Of a DNA stretch of 64,000 nt, positions 33,554-42,702 are shown in pieces. The stretch covers positions 310,001-374,000 of the forward strand of contig LMJI01000001.1 of assembly GCA_001429255.1 (NCBI GenBank), read 5' to 3'. Numbering within the stretch: the first letter of the stretch is position 1; every line of letters begins with the position of its first letter. The translations under genes were made by a program, and so were the position numbers. This DNA is from Cellulomonas sp. Root930 (GTDB taxonomy: Bacteria > Actinomycetota > Actinomycetes > Actinomycetales > Cellulomonadaceae). A model generated the notes under the pieces. It was not told the origin of the DNA, searched no databases, and saw nothing but the letters and a program-made list of their open reading frames with translations.

Positions 33554-34537
33554 TCAGGCCTGGCCGTCGAAGAGGGACGTCACCGAGCCGTCGTCGAACA
33601 CCTCGCGGATGGCCCGCGCGATGAGCGGCGCGATCGACAGCACGGTCAGCTGCGGGAAGCGGCGGTCCTCGGCGATCGGCAGCGTGTCGGTGATGACGAC
33701 CTCGCGGGCGCCGCAGTTCTGCAGGCGGTCGACGGCGGGGTCGGAGAGCACCCCGTGCGTGGCGGCGACGATGACGTCCTTGGCGCCGGCCTCCATGAGC
33801 ACGCGGACGGCCCCGGTGATGGTCCCGGCGGTGTCGATGAGGTCGTCGACGAGCACGCAGCTGCGGCCCTCGACGTCACCGACGACGCGGTTGGCGACCG
33901 TCTTGTTGGGGCTGCGGATGTCGCGCGTCTTGTGCACGAACGCCAGCGGGCCGCCGCCCAGCTTGGCGGCCCACTGCTCGGCGACGCGGATGCGGCCGGC
34001 GTCGGGCGAGACCACCGTGACGTTGGACGTGTCGACGCGGCTGCGCACGTACTCGGTGAGGATCGGCATGGCCCACAGGTGGTCCACCGGCCCGTCGAAG
34101 AAGCCCTGGATCTGCGCGGCGTGCAGGTCGACGCTCATCAGACGGTCGGCGCCGGCCGTCTTGAACAGGTCCGCCATCAGCCGCGCGGAGATCGGCTCGC
34201 GGCCGCGGTGCTTCTTGTCCTGCCGGGCGTACCCGTAGAACGGGGCGACCACGGTGATCGTCTTGGCGGACGCGCGCTTGAGGGCGTCGACCATGAGCAG
34301 CTGCTCCATGATCCACGTGTTGATGGGCGACGAGTGCGACTGCAGCACGAACGTGTCGGCGCCGCGCACGGACTCCCCGAACCGGGTGTAGATCTCCCCG
34401 TTGGCGAACTCGTAGGTGGTGGTCGGCAGCAGGTCGATGCCGAGGTGGGCCGCGACGCTCGTGGCGAGGTCGGGGTGCGCCCGCCCCGTCAGGAGGACGA
34501 GTCGCTTCTCGCCGTCCGAGGAGATGATCCCGGTCAT
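33554..34537 (-). CDS. prs: ribose-phosphate pyrophosphokinase
   Basis: The enzyme makes PRPP from ribose-5-phosphate and ATP for nucleotide, His and Trp synthesis. The 327-residue protein has the start region [35 protein letters not shown], the flexible-loop region [50 protein letters not shown] and the PRPP-binding [14 protein letters not shown] near residue 225. The ATG at 34537 overlaps the glmU stop by ATGA; glmU-prs is the conserved actinobacterial pair. Confidence 0.95.
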   Translation of the reverse strand: MTGIISSDGEKRLVLLTGRAHPDLATSVAAHLGIDLLPTTTYEFANGEIYTRFGESVRGADTFVLQSHSSPINTWIMEQLLMVDALKRASAKTITVVAPFYGYARQDKKHRGREPISARLMADLFKTAGADRLMSVDLHAAQIQGFFDGPVDHLWAMPILTEYVRSRVDTSNVTVVSPDAGRIRVAEQWAAKLGGGPLAFVHKTRDIRSPNKTVANRVVGDVEGRSCVLVDDLIDTAGTITGAVRVLMEAGAKDVIVAATHGVLSDPAVDRLQNCGAREVVITDTLPIAEDRRFPQLTVLSIAPLIARAIREVFDDGSVTSLFDGQA

Positions 34538-36153
34538 CGTGCGGAGTCCTTCGGGTTCGAGCCGGCGGAGTCCGGCAGGGCAGGCGGCGGGGTCGGCGGT
34601 GCGTCGGCGGATGCTGCGGCGGCACGGTCGCGCTCGGCGCGGGCCTGCGGGGAGAGCTCGGGGTCGTCGCTGCCCGGCCGACGGACGACGGCGTCGGCGG
34701 CGGGCGTCCCGGCGCGGGCGCGCGCCACCCAGCCCTCGATGTTGCGCTGGGCACCGGCGCTCACGCCGAGCGCGCCCGAGGGGACGTCGCGACGGATCAC
34801 GCTGCCGGCGCCCGTGTACGCACCGTCTCCGATGGTCACCGGGGCGACGAACATGTTGTCCGCGCCGGTGCGGGCGTACGAGCCGATGGTGGTGCGGTGC
34901 TTGTTGACGCCGTCGTAGTTGACCGTCACCGAGGCGGCGCCGATGTTCGTGTGCTCGCCGATCGTCGCGTCGCCCACGTAGGACAGGTGCGGGATCTTCG
35001 ACCCGGTCCCGATCTGGGCGTTCTTGGTCTCGACGAACGTGCCGATCTTGCCGTCGTCGCCGAGCACGGTGCCGGGCCGCAGGTAGGCGAACGGTCCGAC
35101 GCTCGCGCCGGCGCCGATGACGGCCAGGCTGCCGTGGGTGCGCACGACGCTGGCCCGGGGGCCGACCTCGACGTCCGTCAGCGTGGAGTCGGGGCCGACC
35201 GTCGCGCCCTCGCGGACCACGGTGGCGCCGTGCAGCTGCGTGCCGGGCAGGAGCGTCACGTCCCGCTCCAGCTCGACGTCGACGTCGACCCACGTGGTGG
35301 CCGGGTCGACGATCGTGACGCCCTCGCGCATCCAGTCCTCGAGGATGCGGCGGTTCATCTCGGCCCGCAGCACCGACAGCTGGACGCGGTCGTTGACGCC
35401 CTCGACCAGCACGGGGTCGTCGGTCCGCAGGGCGCGCACGTGGCCGCCGTCGGTCCGCGCGATCGCCAGCACGTCGGTCAGGTACACCTCGCCCTGCGCG
35501 TTGTCGCGGCCCAGCCGGCCGAGCGCGCCGCGCAGCACGTCGGCGTCGAACACGTAGATGGAGGAGTTGATCTCGGCGATCGCGCGCTGCGCGTCGTCGG
35601 CGTCCTTCTCCTCGACGATGCCGAGCACGTCGCCCGTGCCGGGCTCGCGCAGGATGCGGCCGTAGCCGGTGGGCTCCGCGACCTCCGTGGTGAGGACGGT
35701 GACCGCGTTGCCGTCCGCGTGGTGGGCCGCGAGCAGCTCGTGGAGTGTGGCCGCGTCGAGCAGCGGGACGTCGCCCGCGATGACGACGACGGCGCCGGAG
35801 ACCTGCGCGTGCGTGGCCGAGCCCGCGGTCCGGTCGTTGGCGGCGTCGGCCTGCGCGGCGGCGTCGAGGGCGCGCATCGCCACCTGGACGGCGCGGCCCG
35901 TGCCGGGAATCTCGTCCTGGTCGGCGAGCAGGGCCTGGGGGTCGACCTCGCGGACGTGCGCGGCGACCCGCTCGCGCTCGTGCCGGACGACGACCAGCAC
36001 GCGGCCGGGGTCGAGGGCGCGGGCGGTGGCCAGCGCGTGGCCGACCATGCTGCGGCCGGCCAGGGTGTGCAGGACCTTGGGAGTCGCCGAGCGCATCCGG
36101 GTTCCTTCACCTGCGGCGAGGACGACGACGGCGGCCGGGCGGGGGAACGTCAC
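34534..36153 (-). CDS. glmU: bifunctional N-acetylglucosamine-1-phosphate uridyltransferase/glucosamine-1-phosphate acetyltransferase
   Basis: GlmU makes UDP-GlcNAc for peptidoglycan and for the WecB route in this window. The 539-residue protein has the N-terminal uridyltransferase signature [20 protein letters not shown] (about residues 9 to 28), a central [10 protein letters not shown] region, and a C-terminal left-handed beta-helix with [20 protein letters not shown] near residue 390 and [20 protein letters not shown]. It is longer than typical GlmU because of a charged, Pro/Ala-rich tail of about 60 residues, common in high-GC actinobacteria. The GTG at 36153 has GAGGAG nine bases upstream. 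Confidence 0.93.
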   Translation of the reverse strand: MTFPRPAAVVVLAAGEGTRMRSATPKVLHTLAGRSMVGHALATARALDPGRVLVVVRHERERVAAHVREVDPQALLADQDEIPGTGRAVQVAMRALDAAAQADAANDRTAGSATHAQVSGAVVVIAGDVPLLDAATLHELLAAHHADGNAVTVLTTEVAEPTGYGRILREPGTGDVLGIVEEKDADDAQRAIAEINSSIYVFDADVLRGALGRLGRDNAQGEVYLTDVLAIARTDGGHVRALRTDDPVLVEGVNDRVQLSVLRAEMNRRILEDWMREGVTIVDPATTWVDVDVELERDVTLLPGTQLHGATVVREGATVGPDSTLTDVEVGPRASVVRTHGSLAVIGAGASVGPFAYLRPGTVLGDDGKIGTFVETKNAQIGTGSKIPHLSYVGDATIGEHTNIGAASVTVNYDGVNKHRTTIGSYARTGADNMFVAPVTIGDGAYTGAGSVIRRDVPSGALGVSAGAQRNIEGWVARARAGTPAADAVVRRPGSDDPELSPQARAERDRAAAASADAPPTPPPALPDSAGSNPKDSAR

Positions 36154-36217
36154 CAGCGGGTGCTCCTCGCGGATCTGCCCGGGTCTCGGGCGGTGGATCT
36201 CGTGCGCACGGTGCACT

Positions 36218-36493
36218 CTACCCGGGGACGGAGGTGGCTCCGGCCGGACCATGGTCCTCCGGCGCCTCCTCGGGCGCCGGGGTGATCTGGCGCGGCACCG
36301 GTGGCGGGATCCGTCGTCGGCGGGCGATCAGCACACCGGTGACCACGGCACCGACAGCCGCCACGACGATCACGCCGGTCCGCACCCCCACCTCGCTGGC
36401 ACCCGCCAGGAGGTCGACGATCTGGGACACCACCGCGAACAGGAAGAGCCCGAGCACGAGATACAGAGCACGCGTCGAGCGCGTCGTCGCCAT
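36218..36493 (-). CDS. small two-TM membrane protein
   Basis: The ATG at 36493 gives a 91-residue protein; the frame is open to 36562 but the extra residues are polar and lack a ribosome-binding site. Two hydrophobic helices (about residues 9 to 28 and 38 to 58) are followed by RRRR, indicating a cytoplasmic C-terminus, and then a Pro-rich tail. I recognise no family. It lies upstream of glmU on the same strand, next to the island boundary. Confidence 0.55.
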   Translation of the reverse strand: MATTRSTRALYLVLGLFLFAVVSQIVDLLAGASEVGVRTGVIVVAAVGAVVTGVLIARRRRIPPPVPRQITPAPEEAPEDHGPAGATSVPG

Positions 36494-36638
36494 GGACGCA
36501 CCGTACCGCGTGGCGGATGGTTGCCGATCCTGGTCAGGCCCTACGTCAGCATGGCCGGTCACAGGTTATCGGCCAACGCTCCACCTTCGACGGGGATCCT
36601 GCCTCGGGCACCGTCTGGCCCTCGGGTGTGCTCCACAT

Positions 36639-36683
36639 ACATAGGAGGCCCCGGTGCGGAAGTCGCACCGGGGCCTCCTATGT
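36639..36683. terminator. perfect 20-bp-stem hairpin at the island border
   Basis: The arms run from 36639 and to 36683, pair perfectly over 20 bp, and enclose the five-base loop GAAGT. It is downstream of the minus-strand transposase-like gene and would terminate its transcript. Its position at the edge of anomalous DNA also allows it to be an element end. Confidence 0.7.
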
Positions 36684-36716
36684 CGTGCCTCGGTAGTTGT
36701 CCAAACAGTCACACCT

Positions 36717-38501
36717 CTAAGCGGTGCGCCCACGCTCCTCGTCAACGATCCGGTTCCACGCTTTCCGCCGGGCGTCGCGGTCCGTATACGGGAGGTTGTC
36801 GAGCGAGCCGTAGTCAGCAAGGAGCTTCTCGACCCTCCGGACGTTAAGGATCGCGAGCGCGACACCGACCGCGAAGCCGTTTCTAGCGACACCGAGCATC
36901 TCGATGCGACCCTCTCGGATGTCACCCATGTCGCACCGCTTGAGGAACGCGAAGATCCGCTCCGATGCGGCCCGGCAGATCTCGTACCAGGCGGAGTGGA
37001 CTACAGAGCCGCGAGTTCTTGCGTCAAGGTGCTTGATCTGCGACGCGTTGAGCCACACGGTGGAGTTCGCCGTCCTGCAGACGCGGTGCGGGGACTCCGG
37101 GGCGAACTGCAGCACCGGCTTGCCCGCGCTCCGAAGCCTCGAGTCAGGGGCGAGGGCGCAGATGCACTGTCGGCTGAGTGCAGGGCACGACACCCGCAAT
37201 GCGTGCTTGCCCATGTGCGGTCCCTGGATGACCAACTTCGGGCGGCCGTTGTGAGGCATCGCGACCGTTCGGACTTCGTCGACCCTGTCCTGGTGGGCGC
37301 GGACGTCCGCGGAGGACTTGGTGCGCTCGTCGGGCGGCCACACCGGGGGCGGGTTGCGCGGGTCGTTCAGGTATCGACCGGCGGGGCAGACGACCTCACC
37401 GGCGTGGATCGAAGGAGGCAGGACAGCCACGTCGCGCGCGCCCTTGCTAGCGTCGTCGTCGAGGATGTCGAGCTCCTCGCGGTGCTTCGGCACCGGCTGC
37501 TCGGCGTTCGCGATGACGTCGTACCCGAGTTCGAACATGCGGATCGGGAACTCGAGCTCGTTGGTGTACCCCTTGTCGTTCACCACGAGCGGCGTGACGT
37601 CCGGCGGCGGCGCCCAGCCGTTGCGCTGCATCGCCCTCACGGTTGCGACGGCCGCGTCCGTGTTTGTTTCGGTGCGCTTGACGCGCACGTGCACCGCACC
37701 GGCGACCATCGGCATCTGTCGGCTGTACGGGCTACTGAGCGGCATACCAACCACGACGCGGTGGTAGATGTCGAGGATCTTCATCTTCTTCTGGGCGAGG
37801 ATCCTCTTGATCGCGGTGGAGACCTTCTTGACGTCATACCAGATGATGTCCGGGTCGGGCGGGCCAATCTTGCCTAGCTTGTCCCCGCGGCCCTCCTTGC
37901 TGGCGAATGTGGGAATCAGCGTCTCGTCGAGGGCGACGTGACCCTGGTAGGTAGTCGGTCGAACGCCGCGTGTCGATGCCTCGATGAGCTGGTCGAGCAC
38001 GTGCTGGAGGCGACCCTCCTTCTCGTCGAGCTCGGACCTCTTCGCAGAGGTCAGGTTCGCCATCCGGGCGTGCCGCACGGCCATCGGCTCGGTGCGACGC
38101 GGGTGCGGGCTCGGGTCGATGACCTTCATCAGCTGGTCGAAACGGTGCCGGAACAGGCAGTACTCGGACCCCCACGCCTTTGTATCGGTGAGGGCGGCCC
38201 GCCGGTCAGGGCCGACGTAGTGGCTCATGCCGAGCTCGACGATCTGCTCGGGCGAGAGCTGCCACAAAGACTGCAGCATCTTGGGCAAGGTGATGGGGTC
38301 ATGCCCGGCGATCTGGAGGAAGTACCCGACGAGGACCGTCTCCACGGAGTACGGGTTGCTCGCCTCGACTCCGCCGGTGTTCACGGGGCGGGCCATCGCT
38401 GTCTCGAACGTGTCGACGATGCCGGAATCGCGGATCAGCTTCACGACCAGCTCGAAGTTCTTGACGGCGGAACTAGTCGGCTCGAAGTCACGGATGGCCA
38501 T
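36717..38501 (-). CDS. DDE transposase-like (IS1182-like) protein
   Basis: The ATG at 38501 follows GGGAG at seven bases, giving 594 residues; the frame continues upstream only as a shadow. The layout resembles DDE transposases. VALDETLIPTFA (Asp near 190) and VVNDKGYT (Asp near 306) occupy first and second acidic positions. A Cys-containing insertion (CPAGRYLN, then CPALSRQCICAL near 440) follows, and CRAASERIFAFLKRCDMG supplies a candidate third acid (Glu near 513), followed by a helix ending ALAILNVRRV. It overlaps the preceding gene by 14 bases, so the two work as a unit. Family placement is by pattern, not alignment. Confidence 0.55.
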   Translation of the reverse strand: MAIRDFEPTSSAVKNFELVVKLIRDSGIVDTFETAMARPVNTGGVEASNPYSVETVLVGYFLQIAGHDPITLPKMLQSLWQLSPEQIVELGMSHYVGPDRRAALTDTKAWGSEYCLFRHRFDQLMKVIDPSPHPRRTEPMAVRHARMANLTSAKRSELDEKEGRLQHVLDQLIEASTRGVRPTTYQGHVALDETLIPTFASKEGRGDKLGKIGPPDPDIIWYDVKKVSTAIKRILAQKKMKILDIYHRVVVGMPLSSPYSRQMPMVAGAVHVRVKRTETNTDAAVATVRAMQRNGWAPPPDVTPLVVNDKGYTNELEFPIRMFELGYDVIANAEQPVPKHREELDILDDDASKGARDVAVLPPSIHAGEVVCPAGRYLNDPRNPPPVWPPDERTKSSADVRAHQDRVDEVRTVAMPHNGRPKLVIQGPHMGKHALRVSCPALSRQCICALAPDSRLRSAGKPVLQFAPESPHRVCRTANSTVWLNASQIKHLDARTRGSVVHSAWYEICRAASERIFAFLKRCDMGDIREGRIEMLGVARNGFAVGVALAILNVRRVEKLLADYGSLDNLPYTDRDARRKAWNRIVDEERGRTA

Positions 38502-39534
38502 CAGATACTCCCAAGGTGCGTCCGGGGGTGGCCGTGAGGCGGGCCAGCAAGTCATGGCACTGCTGGTCGGTGGCGTCCAGCACGTGCTCGAACAGGTCGG
38601 CGTACGAGTGACTGTCGACCTGGAGGTCGACAATCCGGAAGAACGCAGCCAGGTCGCTGGCTTCGAGCAACCGAAGTCGCCACCCATCCACCGCGCTGCG
38701 AACGCGGAACCGGTCGAGCTGACGGCCGTGGCTTGCGAGCATCCCCACGATCGCTTCTGTCGCTGCGTTGCGGTCTCGCCCGGGCCTCAGCAGATGGCCG
38801 CCGCCGATGTGCAACGCGCGTGCGATCAGGAACGGCGCAGACCGGGCGTTGAGCAGACGTCGCGTGTATGCGGCACCCGGCACGCTGATGAACGGATGCC
38901 CGGCAACAACGACGTCCGTGCCTCGCGCAGCTGCGATCTCGGCCGCCGTCAACCCGTTGTCAGCCAAGTGAATCAGCGTAAGTGCGTCCTCGCGGTGCAC
39001 GGCAGGCATCCGGTCGGCGAGCGCCAGGTACGCCTGGATGTCACCAGTCCGGTAGGGCGTTCTACGAGCGGATCGAGGGTATGCACGAGCCTTCGGCGGG
39101 TAGTCCGGCAACCCGAGCGCGCGGCCGAGCTGGCCGGCGGCCGACCGGATGCGCGACTGGGTGCGCGGCCCGTACACCCTCCCGCTCTGTGCAAGAAAGT
39201 CGTCGACAGCAGCAACGCCGACCAGGTCGGCGGCAGACATGGGCCGCCGGAGCCGAAGTGCGGGGACCGCGACGTTCGGCACGAGCCTCATCAAGTTGAC
39301 CAGCGCGGCGTCGGTCAGCGGCGCGACTTCGAGCAGCGGTCGAACGTGCTCGAGCGCGCGCAGCTGCTCCTCCGGGTTGCGACCACGCGGCCTGTACGCG
39401 TCGAGTGTCTTTCGGACCTGCGCAACCCGTTCTGGGTCGGTGCCGTAACCAGCGGCCTGCAACCGTCGAGTTGCCGAAGCGATGTCGTCGACGGACCCGA
39501 CGCTCGCCGCGGTGGCCTTCCGAGCGCGAGCCAT
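38488..39534 (-). CDS. tyrosine-recombinase-like protein lacking catalytic residues
   Basis: The 348-residue product from the ATG at 39534 has an N-terminal helical half and a C-terminal half. The latter contains HLADNGLTAAEIAAARGTDV (about residues 190 to 208), which matches the integrase box-I pattern with the catalytic Arg replaced by Thr. A later RVRSAVDGWRLRLLEASDLA (about 280 to 299) resembles the box-II helix without HXXR. SHSYADLF sits where the nucleophilic Tyr helix would be. It reads like a DNA-binding integrase fold without activity, coupled to the DDE-like gene. The alternative is an unrelated helical protein. Confidence 0.45.
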   Translation of the reverse strand: MARARKATAASVGSVDDIASATRRLQAAGYGTDPERVAQVRKTLDAYRPRGRNPEEQLRALEHVRPLLEVAPLTDAALVNLMRLVPNVAVPALRLRRPMSAADLVGVAAVDDFLAQSGRVYGPRTQSRIRSAAGQLGRALGLPDYPPKARAYPRSARRTPYRTGDIQAYLALADRMPAVHREDALTLIHLADNGLTAAEIAAARGTDVVVAGHPFISVPGAAYTRRLLNARSAPFLIARALHIGGGHLLRPGRDRNAATEAIVGMLASHGRQLDRFRVRSAVDGWRLRLLEASDLAAFFRIVDLQVDSHSYADLFEHVLDATDQQCHDLLARLTATPGRTLGVSDGHP

Positions 39535-40969
39535 CAAGCACTCTCGGGGCGTGCGATGGCGTGATCGGGACGCGCGGCCGAGTTGGAAACCTCGCAGATG
39601 ACCGACAGGCGCGTGGGGACCCTGCTCAAGGACAGGATCAGAGCGCCGACTCCAGCGCGCGACGCGCGCGATTCCAAGGTGGGCATACGAACTCATCCCT
39701 CAGTTTTTGGGGTGTCGTTGAGTTCGGGCGGGGAACCGGGTGTCAAGGTTCGCGTCTGATTAACGCGATCCGAGCACTCGCCCGCTCGGGTCAGATGTGG
39801 GACCGGAGTTGCCATTCCGGGCGCTATGGGCGCCGACAGTACGCCCCGCCTTCGGGCCATGTCCATACCGTCGCGAGGATTGTTTGGGATCGAAGGCCCG
39901 CGGTAACGAACTCCGCTCGCATCCCCTCTGGGAACATTCCCGACCCATGCAGCGAGCGCAGAACCGCCCGCTTTCCGGCATCCGCGCGCTGGGCGTGTTC
40001 GGAATCGAAGGAACCACGTACACGACGTACTGGTGCACTCACTGGGCGACCCACGTCTCGGCCTCAACTCTTCTGAGATCTCGCCGCGCGGCACGAGTCA
40101 TCCGTCACTGTCTAGTCGTTGACCTGCGGCGATATCACTCCTCCGCCGCCGCGGCTTGCGACGCGGCAGGACCAGCTGCGCGCCAGATGGGCCCGCCGGA
40201 CCGCCTGCCGCGCTTCGGGCCTCGATTGCACACAAATATTCCGCGTTTCTGTCCGCGCGGTCAGAGGGATGCGATTTCCGTCCGACGAGACGAGCAAAAC
40301 TAGTTATCAACGCACCCAGCCTCCGCGCCCGTTTCTAGGGTCCAACGCGGTCTCCGCAGTGTAATCCCGGCTGGTGTTCTCGCGCGACACTCTAGGAGAG
40401 ATCTAACAATGAACATACATTAAGCGATGGCGCGTCGGGGATGCAGTCTGTCTAGCCGTTGACGCGGCTGACAGCGGCGTTCTCGTCGAGACCAATATCC
40501 CCGGGGAGGTCTGCGCGCTATCACCGGCCTCGACCCGCGGAAAGCCCGGCTCGCACAGTTCCTCGACAGCGAGCGGACAGACCACCGTGGCGACCTTCGG
40601 TGGGCGCGCGTCGACGCTCTACCGGCGCCCTCCCCGCCACCCCCGAGGCGCACCGACCGTCCCAGTCCGACGACACCCGGCCAAATCGCGGCGAGCTGAG
40701 CAGCCCGCCGATACGCCGAGCTGGCCTGCGTGGGGGTCCCCCTACACGGCGTCGCCGACCTCGGGCTTTGGCAGGCGGCAATGGCCAGACCGAGACCAAA
40801 CCGGCTCCTGCAGACCGAGTGAGCCTCTCCTCAAACCCTCTCCACCGCACCGCCCCCTCGCACCGACCGGGCCGCTACCGGTGCCGGCTTCGATAAGGAT
40901 CTAAGGGAACTCGACCGCCGGAGGTAGCGATCGGGCACACGAGCGCACGGCTGCAAACGTCATTCCCGA
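39535..40969. other. long stretch without a supportable gene
   Basis: About 1.4 kb between the recombinase-like gene and the XRE gene contains only open frames with Arg/Pro/Ser-rich shadow-like translations on both strands. Base composition is uneven, with A/T-richer patches near 39690 to 39760 and 40370 to 40440. It holds a 16-base direct repeat and the small palindrome CCGAGC-n8-GCTCGG (39770 to 39789). It may be decayed mobile DNA or an unrecognised noncoding region. Confidence 0.5.
39881..40011. repeat. imperfect 16-base direct repeat, two copies
   Basis: TGTTTGGGATCGAAGG (39881 to 39896) and TGTTCGGAATCGAAGG (39996 to 40011) differ at two positions and are 115 bases apart in the gene-free stretch. 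They may be recombinase or transposase sites; no function is shown by sequence alone. Confidence 0.4.
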
Positions 40970-41224
40970 TCATCCGACTAGCGCGTCACCCTCAGCGCCA
41001 GGGTGGAAGAAGGCCTCTGGCGTGACTGCGAGCGCGTCCGCGAGTTGCCACATGGCATGCAGTGAGAGGTTCCGCCGCCCGTTCTCGACGTGGTTTACGT
41101 AGGTTCGGTCGAGGTCGGATGCATGCGCCAGCCGTTCTTGGCTCATTCCGGAGGCGGTTCGCAGCGCTCGCAGCCGAAGCCCGAACGCACGGCGTTGGCC
41201 CAGTTGGCGTTCAAGATCTGACAC
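40970..41224 (-). CDS. XRE-family helix-turn-helix regulator
   Basis: The GTG at 41224 gives an 84-residue protein that is almost all one HTH_3 domain: FGLRLRALRTASGMSQERLA (residues 14 to 33), HASDLDRTYVNHVENGRRN (recognition helix) and MWQLADALAVTPEAFF. The frame continues to an ATG at 41296, but those extra codons are read from the AGTCAC repeats. TAGCGT lies seven bases before the GTG, which suggests a leaderless message. It is divergent from the unknown operon and is its most probable repressor, acting on the boxes between them. Confidence 0.8.
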   Translation of the reverse strand: MSDLERQLGQRRAFGLRLRALRTASGMSQERLAHASDLDRTYVNHVENGRRNLSLHAMWQLADALAVTPEAFFHPGAEGDALVG

Positions 41225-41254
41225 GCCCGGGACGCTATGTCGGCGAGAAACGCG

Positions 41255-41293
41255 AGTCACCGGACTATAAGTCACCGGATCATAAGTCACCTG
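41255..41293. promoter_or_regulatory. three AGTCAC boxes on an exact 15-bp period
   Basis: AGTCAC begins at 41255, 41270 and 41285, each followed by CGG or CTG. The first forms the palindrome AGTC-ACCG-GACT. The array covers the expected -35 area of the XRE gene, so self-repression is the simplest reading. Equal spacing of 1.5 helical turns would place neighbouring dimers on alternating DNA faces. Confidence 0.6.
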
Positions 41294-41381
41294 CACAGTG
41301 TGCCTCTGTGTCTAGACAGGCAAGCTGACCGCGGCCACGGGGACTCGGGGGTGGTCCGCCATCGCACTGATGTGTACGATG

Positions 41382-41402
41382 AGTCACCTGACTATGAGTC
41401 AC
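41382..41402. promoter_or_regulatory. two AGTCAC boxes, same 15-bp period, before the unknown operon
   Basis: AGTCAC starts at 41382 and 41397. The first lies in the palindrome AGTCA-CC-TGACT. The candidate -10 hexamer TACGAT is just upstream, at 41375 to 41380, so binding here would cover the transcription start of the operon that begins at 41430. Confidence 0.6.
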
Positions 41403-41429
41403 GTTGGCTCGCATGGGGCGGTGGACTCG

Positions 41430-41936
41430 ATGGACAACTCTCGCCAGAGACTTGCAGCGGCAGCGACCTCCGCGACCGACGCCTTGCAGTCAAGGATGTT
41501 GGCTGCTGGCGACTCGTGGCTCGTCTGGTGCGCTGCCCATGGCAGCAATCCCCTGGACTCGACGGTGGATGAGATCCGTCGAGCCGCGATGGACCTGCAC
41601 CAGCACGGTGGCACGGAGGCGGCGGTCTTCGACCTGGTTGACCAGGTCGGGTTCATGACGGGCCTGTGGCGAACCGCCGAGTGGCTGCACCTACGTCGCA
41701 CGATCCGCATCCCGACCGACGACACCACGCTCGTCCACCACCACGGATGGGGTCGCGCCAGCGATGAAGACCCGAGGACCCTCGCTCCGGTCCCCGGCGA
41801 GCGTCCGACCAGATTGCCAATGCCTGACGAACCCGCCCACCCAGCCGGCGATCCGATCGCCGCACAGGCTGCGGCACCCACGTCCGCACCTGCCGGTTCG
41901 GCAGTGACTGGGGAGGACTCCCATGCCGACACCTGA
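41430..41936 (+). CDS. island operon protein 1, unknown, paralogue of protein 3
   Basis: The ATG at 41430 gives 168 residues; an ATG at 41370 in the same frame would read through the operator boxes. Residues 24 to 90 contain a helical domain (MLAAGDSWLVWCAAHGSNPL, then DLHQHGGTEAAVFDLVDQVG and FMTGLWRTAEWLHLRRTI) that recurs in the third gene. The C-terminal half is Pro/Ala-rich and probably unstructured. I recognise no family. As the first gene it directly follows the XRE-controlled promoter region. Confidence 0.6.
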   Translation: MDNSRQRLAAAATSATDALQSRMLAAGDSWLVWCAAHGSNPLDSTVDEIRRAAMDLHQHGGTEAAVFDLVDQVGFMTGLWRTAEWLHLRRTIRIPTDDTTLVHHHGWGRASDEDPRTLAPVPGERPTRLPMPDEPAHPAGDPIAAQAAAPTSAPAGSAVTGEDSHADT

Positions 41937-42702
41937 CGTCGACGCCCCGCAGCCGGCTCGACGGTCAGTCGGCCCCGTGCCCGACTTGAGCCGGCAGGCG
42001 CGCGAGGCACTGGCTGAACCGGGTGCGCGGTCCGTCCGTGCGCGCGTCGAACTGGGACCCGACGCGACGGTGACGTTGGAGACCGACGGTGAGGAGCCCG
42101 CGGTCCTGGAACCGGACACGGTGACCGCGCTGTTCAGTGCCGGTCTGCATGCCCCGGCCCGAGAGCGGTCGGTCGAGCCGAGCGGGTCGTCCCGGCTCGT
42201 GCTCGACGGCGACGCCCGGTTCCTGGTCGGCACCCTCGACCTAGGCCGCAAACGTGGCATGAGGGTGATCATGCGCGGTCTGGCCTTCACGCTAGGCGCT
42301 GTCAAGCGCGACATCGACATGGAGCACTCGGCCCCGCCCGGCGCGCCGTCACCGGCTGCGACCCCCGAGCTCGACAGGGACACACCCCTGGAGCCATCCC
42401 CGATGTCAGTCGGCGAGTTGGCGGACGCGTTCGACGACATGTTTGCTCGCGTCCGCGCTGGCGGGCGCGTGATCATCACGGAGCTCGAGAAGCCGGTCGC
42501 GGTGATGACGTCCTGGCGGTGGTACTGCCAACAGCGGGAACTCCTCGCCAGTCTCGACGCGGCGCAATGGCGAGCAGCCGTCAGCGGGCGCTTCAACTCT
42601 GAGGTCTATGCCGCCGCGTTGCGCGACTTCAGGTCCGAAACCGCGACTGTCCGGAGCATCCCGACGACCGCGGTCGGTAGTGGCGAGCCGGCGTTGCCAT
42701 GA
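41923..42702 (+). CDS. island operon protein 2 with C-terminal Phd/YefM-like domain
   Basis: The 259-residue product overlaps protein 1 by 14 bases and has GGGGAGG upstream. Residues 1 to 150 are acidic with a beta-rich segment (VELGPDATVTLETDGEEPAV) of no recognised family. Residues about 161 to 210 match the Phd/YefM pattern: SVGELADAFDDMFARVRAGG, then RVIITELEKPVAVMTSWRW, then an amphipathic helix. Phd-type domains bind DNA as antitoxins, but no toxin gene is next to it. DNA binding or oligomerisation is the likely role of the domain. Confidence 0.6.
   Translation: MPTPDVDAPQPARRSVGPVPDLSRQAREALAEPGARSVRARVELGPDATVTLETDGEEPAVLEPDTVTALFSAGLHAPARERSVEPSGSSRLVLDGDARFLVGTLDLGRKRGMRVIMRGLAFTLGAVKRDIDMEHSAPPGAPSPAATPELDRDTPLEPSPMSVGELADAFDDMFARVRAGGRVIITELEKPVAVMTSWRWYCQQRELLASLDAAQWRAAVSGRFNSEVYAAALRDFRSETATVRSIPTTAVGSGEPALP

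Noticed and set aside
36494..36716. tRNA or attachment site next to glmU
   Set aside because: The region was read for a cloverleaf and a T-loop consensus and none was found; only the terminator-like hairpin is present.
36698..39891. Possible terminal inverted repeat: TGTCCAAACAGTC at 36698 against GATTGTTTGGGAT at 39879
   Set aside because: Only 9 of 13 positions match, and no flanking target duplication is visible.
40459..40904. Open frames of 105 to 145 residues on both strands
   Set aside because: Translations are low-complexity Arg/Pro/Ser, lack ribosome-binding sites and contradict each other.
41255..41402. AGTCAC array as a CRISPR or a replication iteron
   Set aside because: Repeats are too short, no spacers of CRISPR size are present, no cas or rep gene is near, and the array sits between a divergent regulator and operon.
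41370..41429. Earlier ATG for island operon protein 1
   Set aside because: It would translate the operator boxes into MSHLTMSH-like repeats and lies upstream of the likely transcription start.
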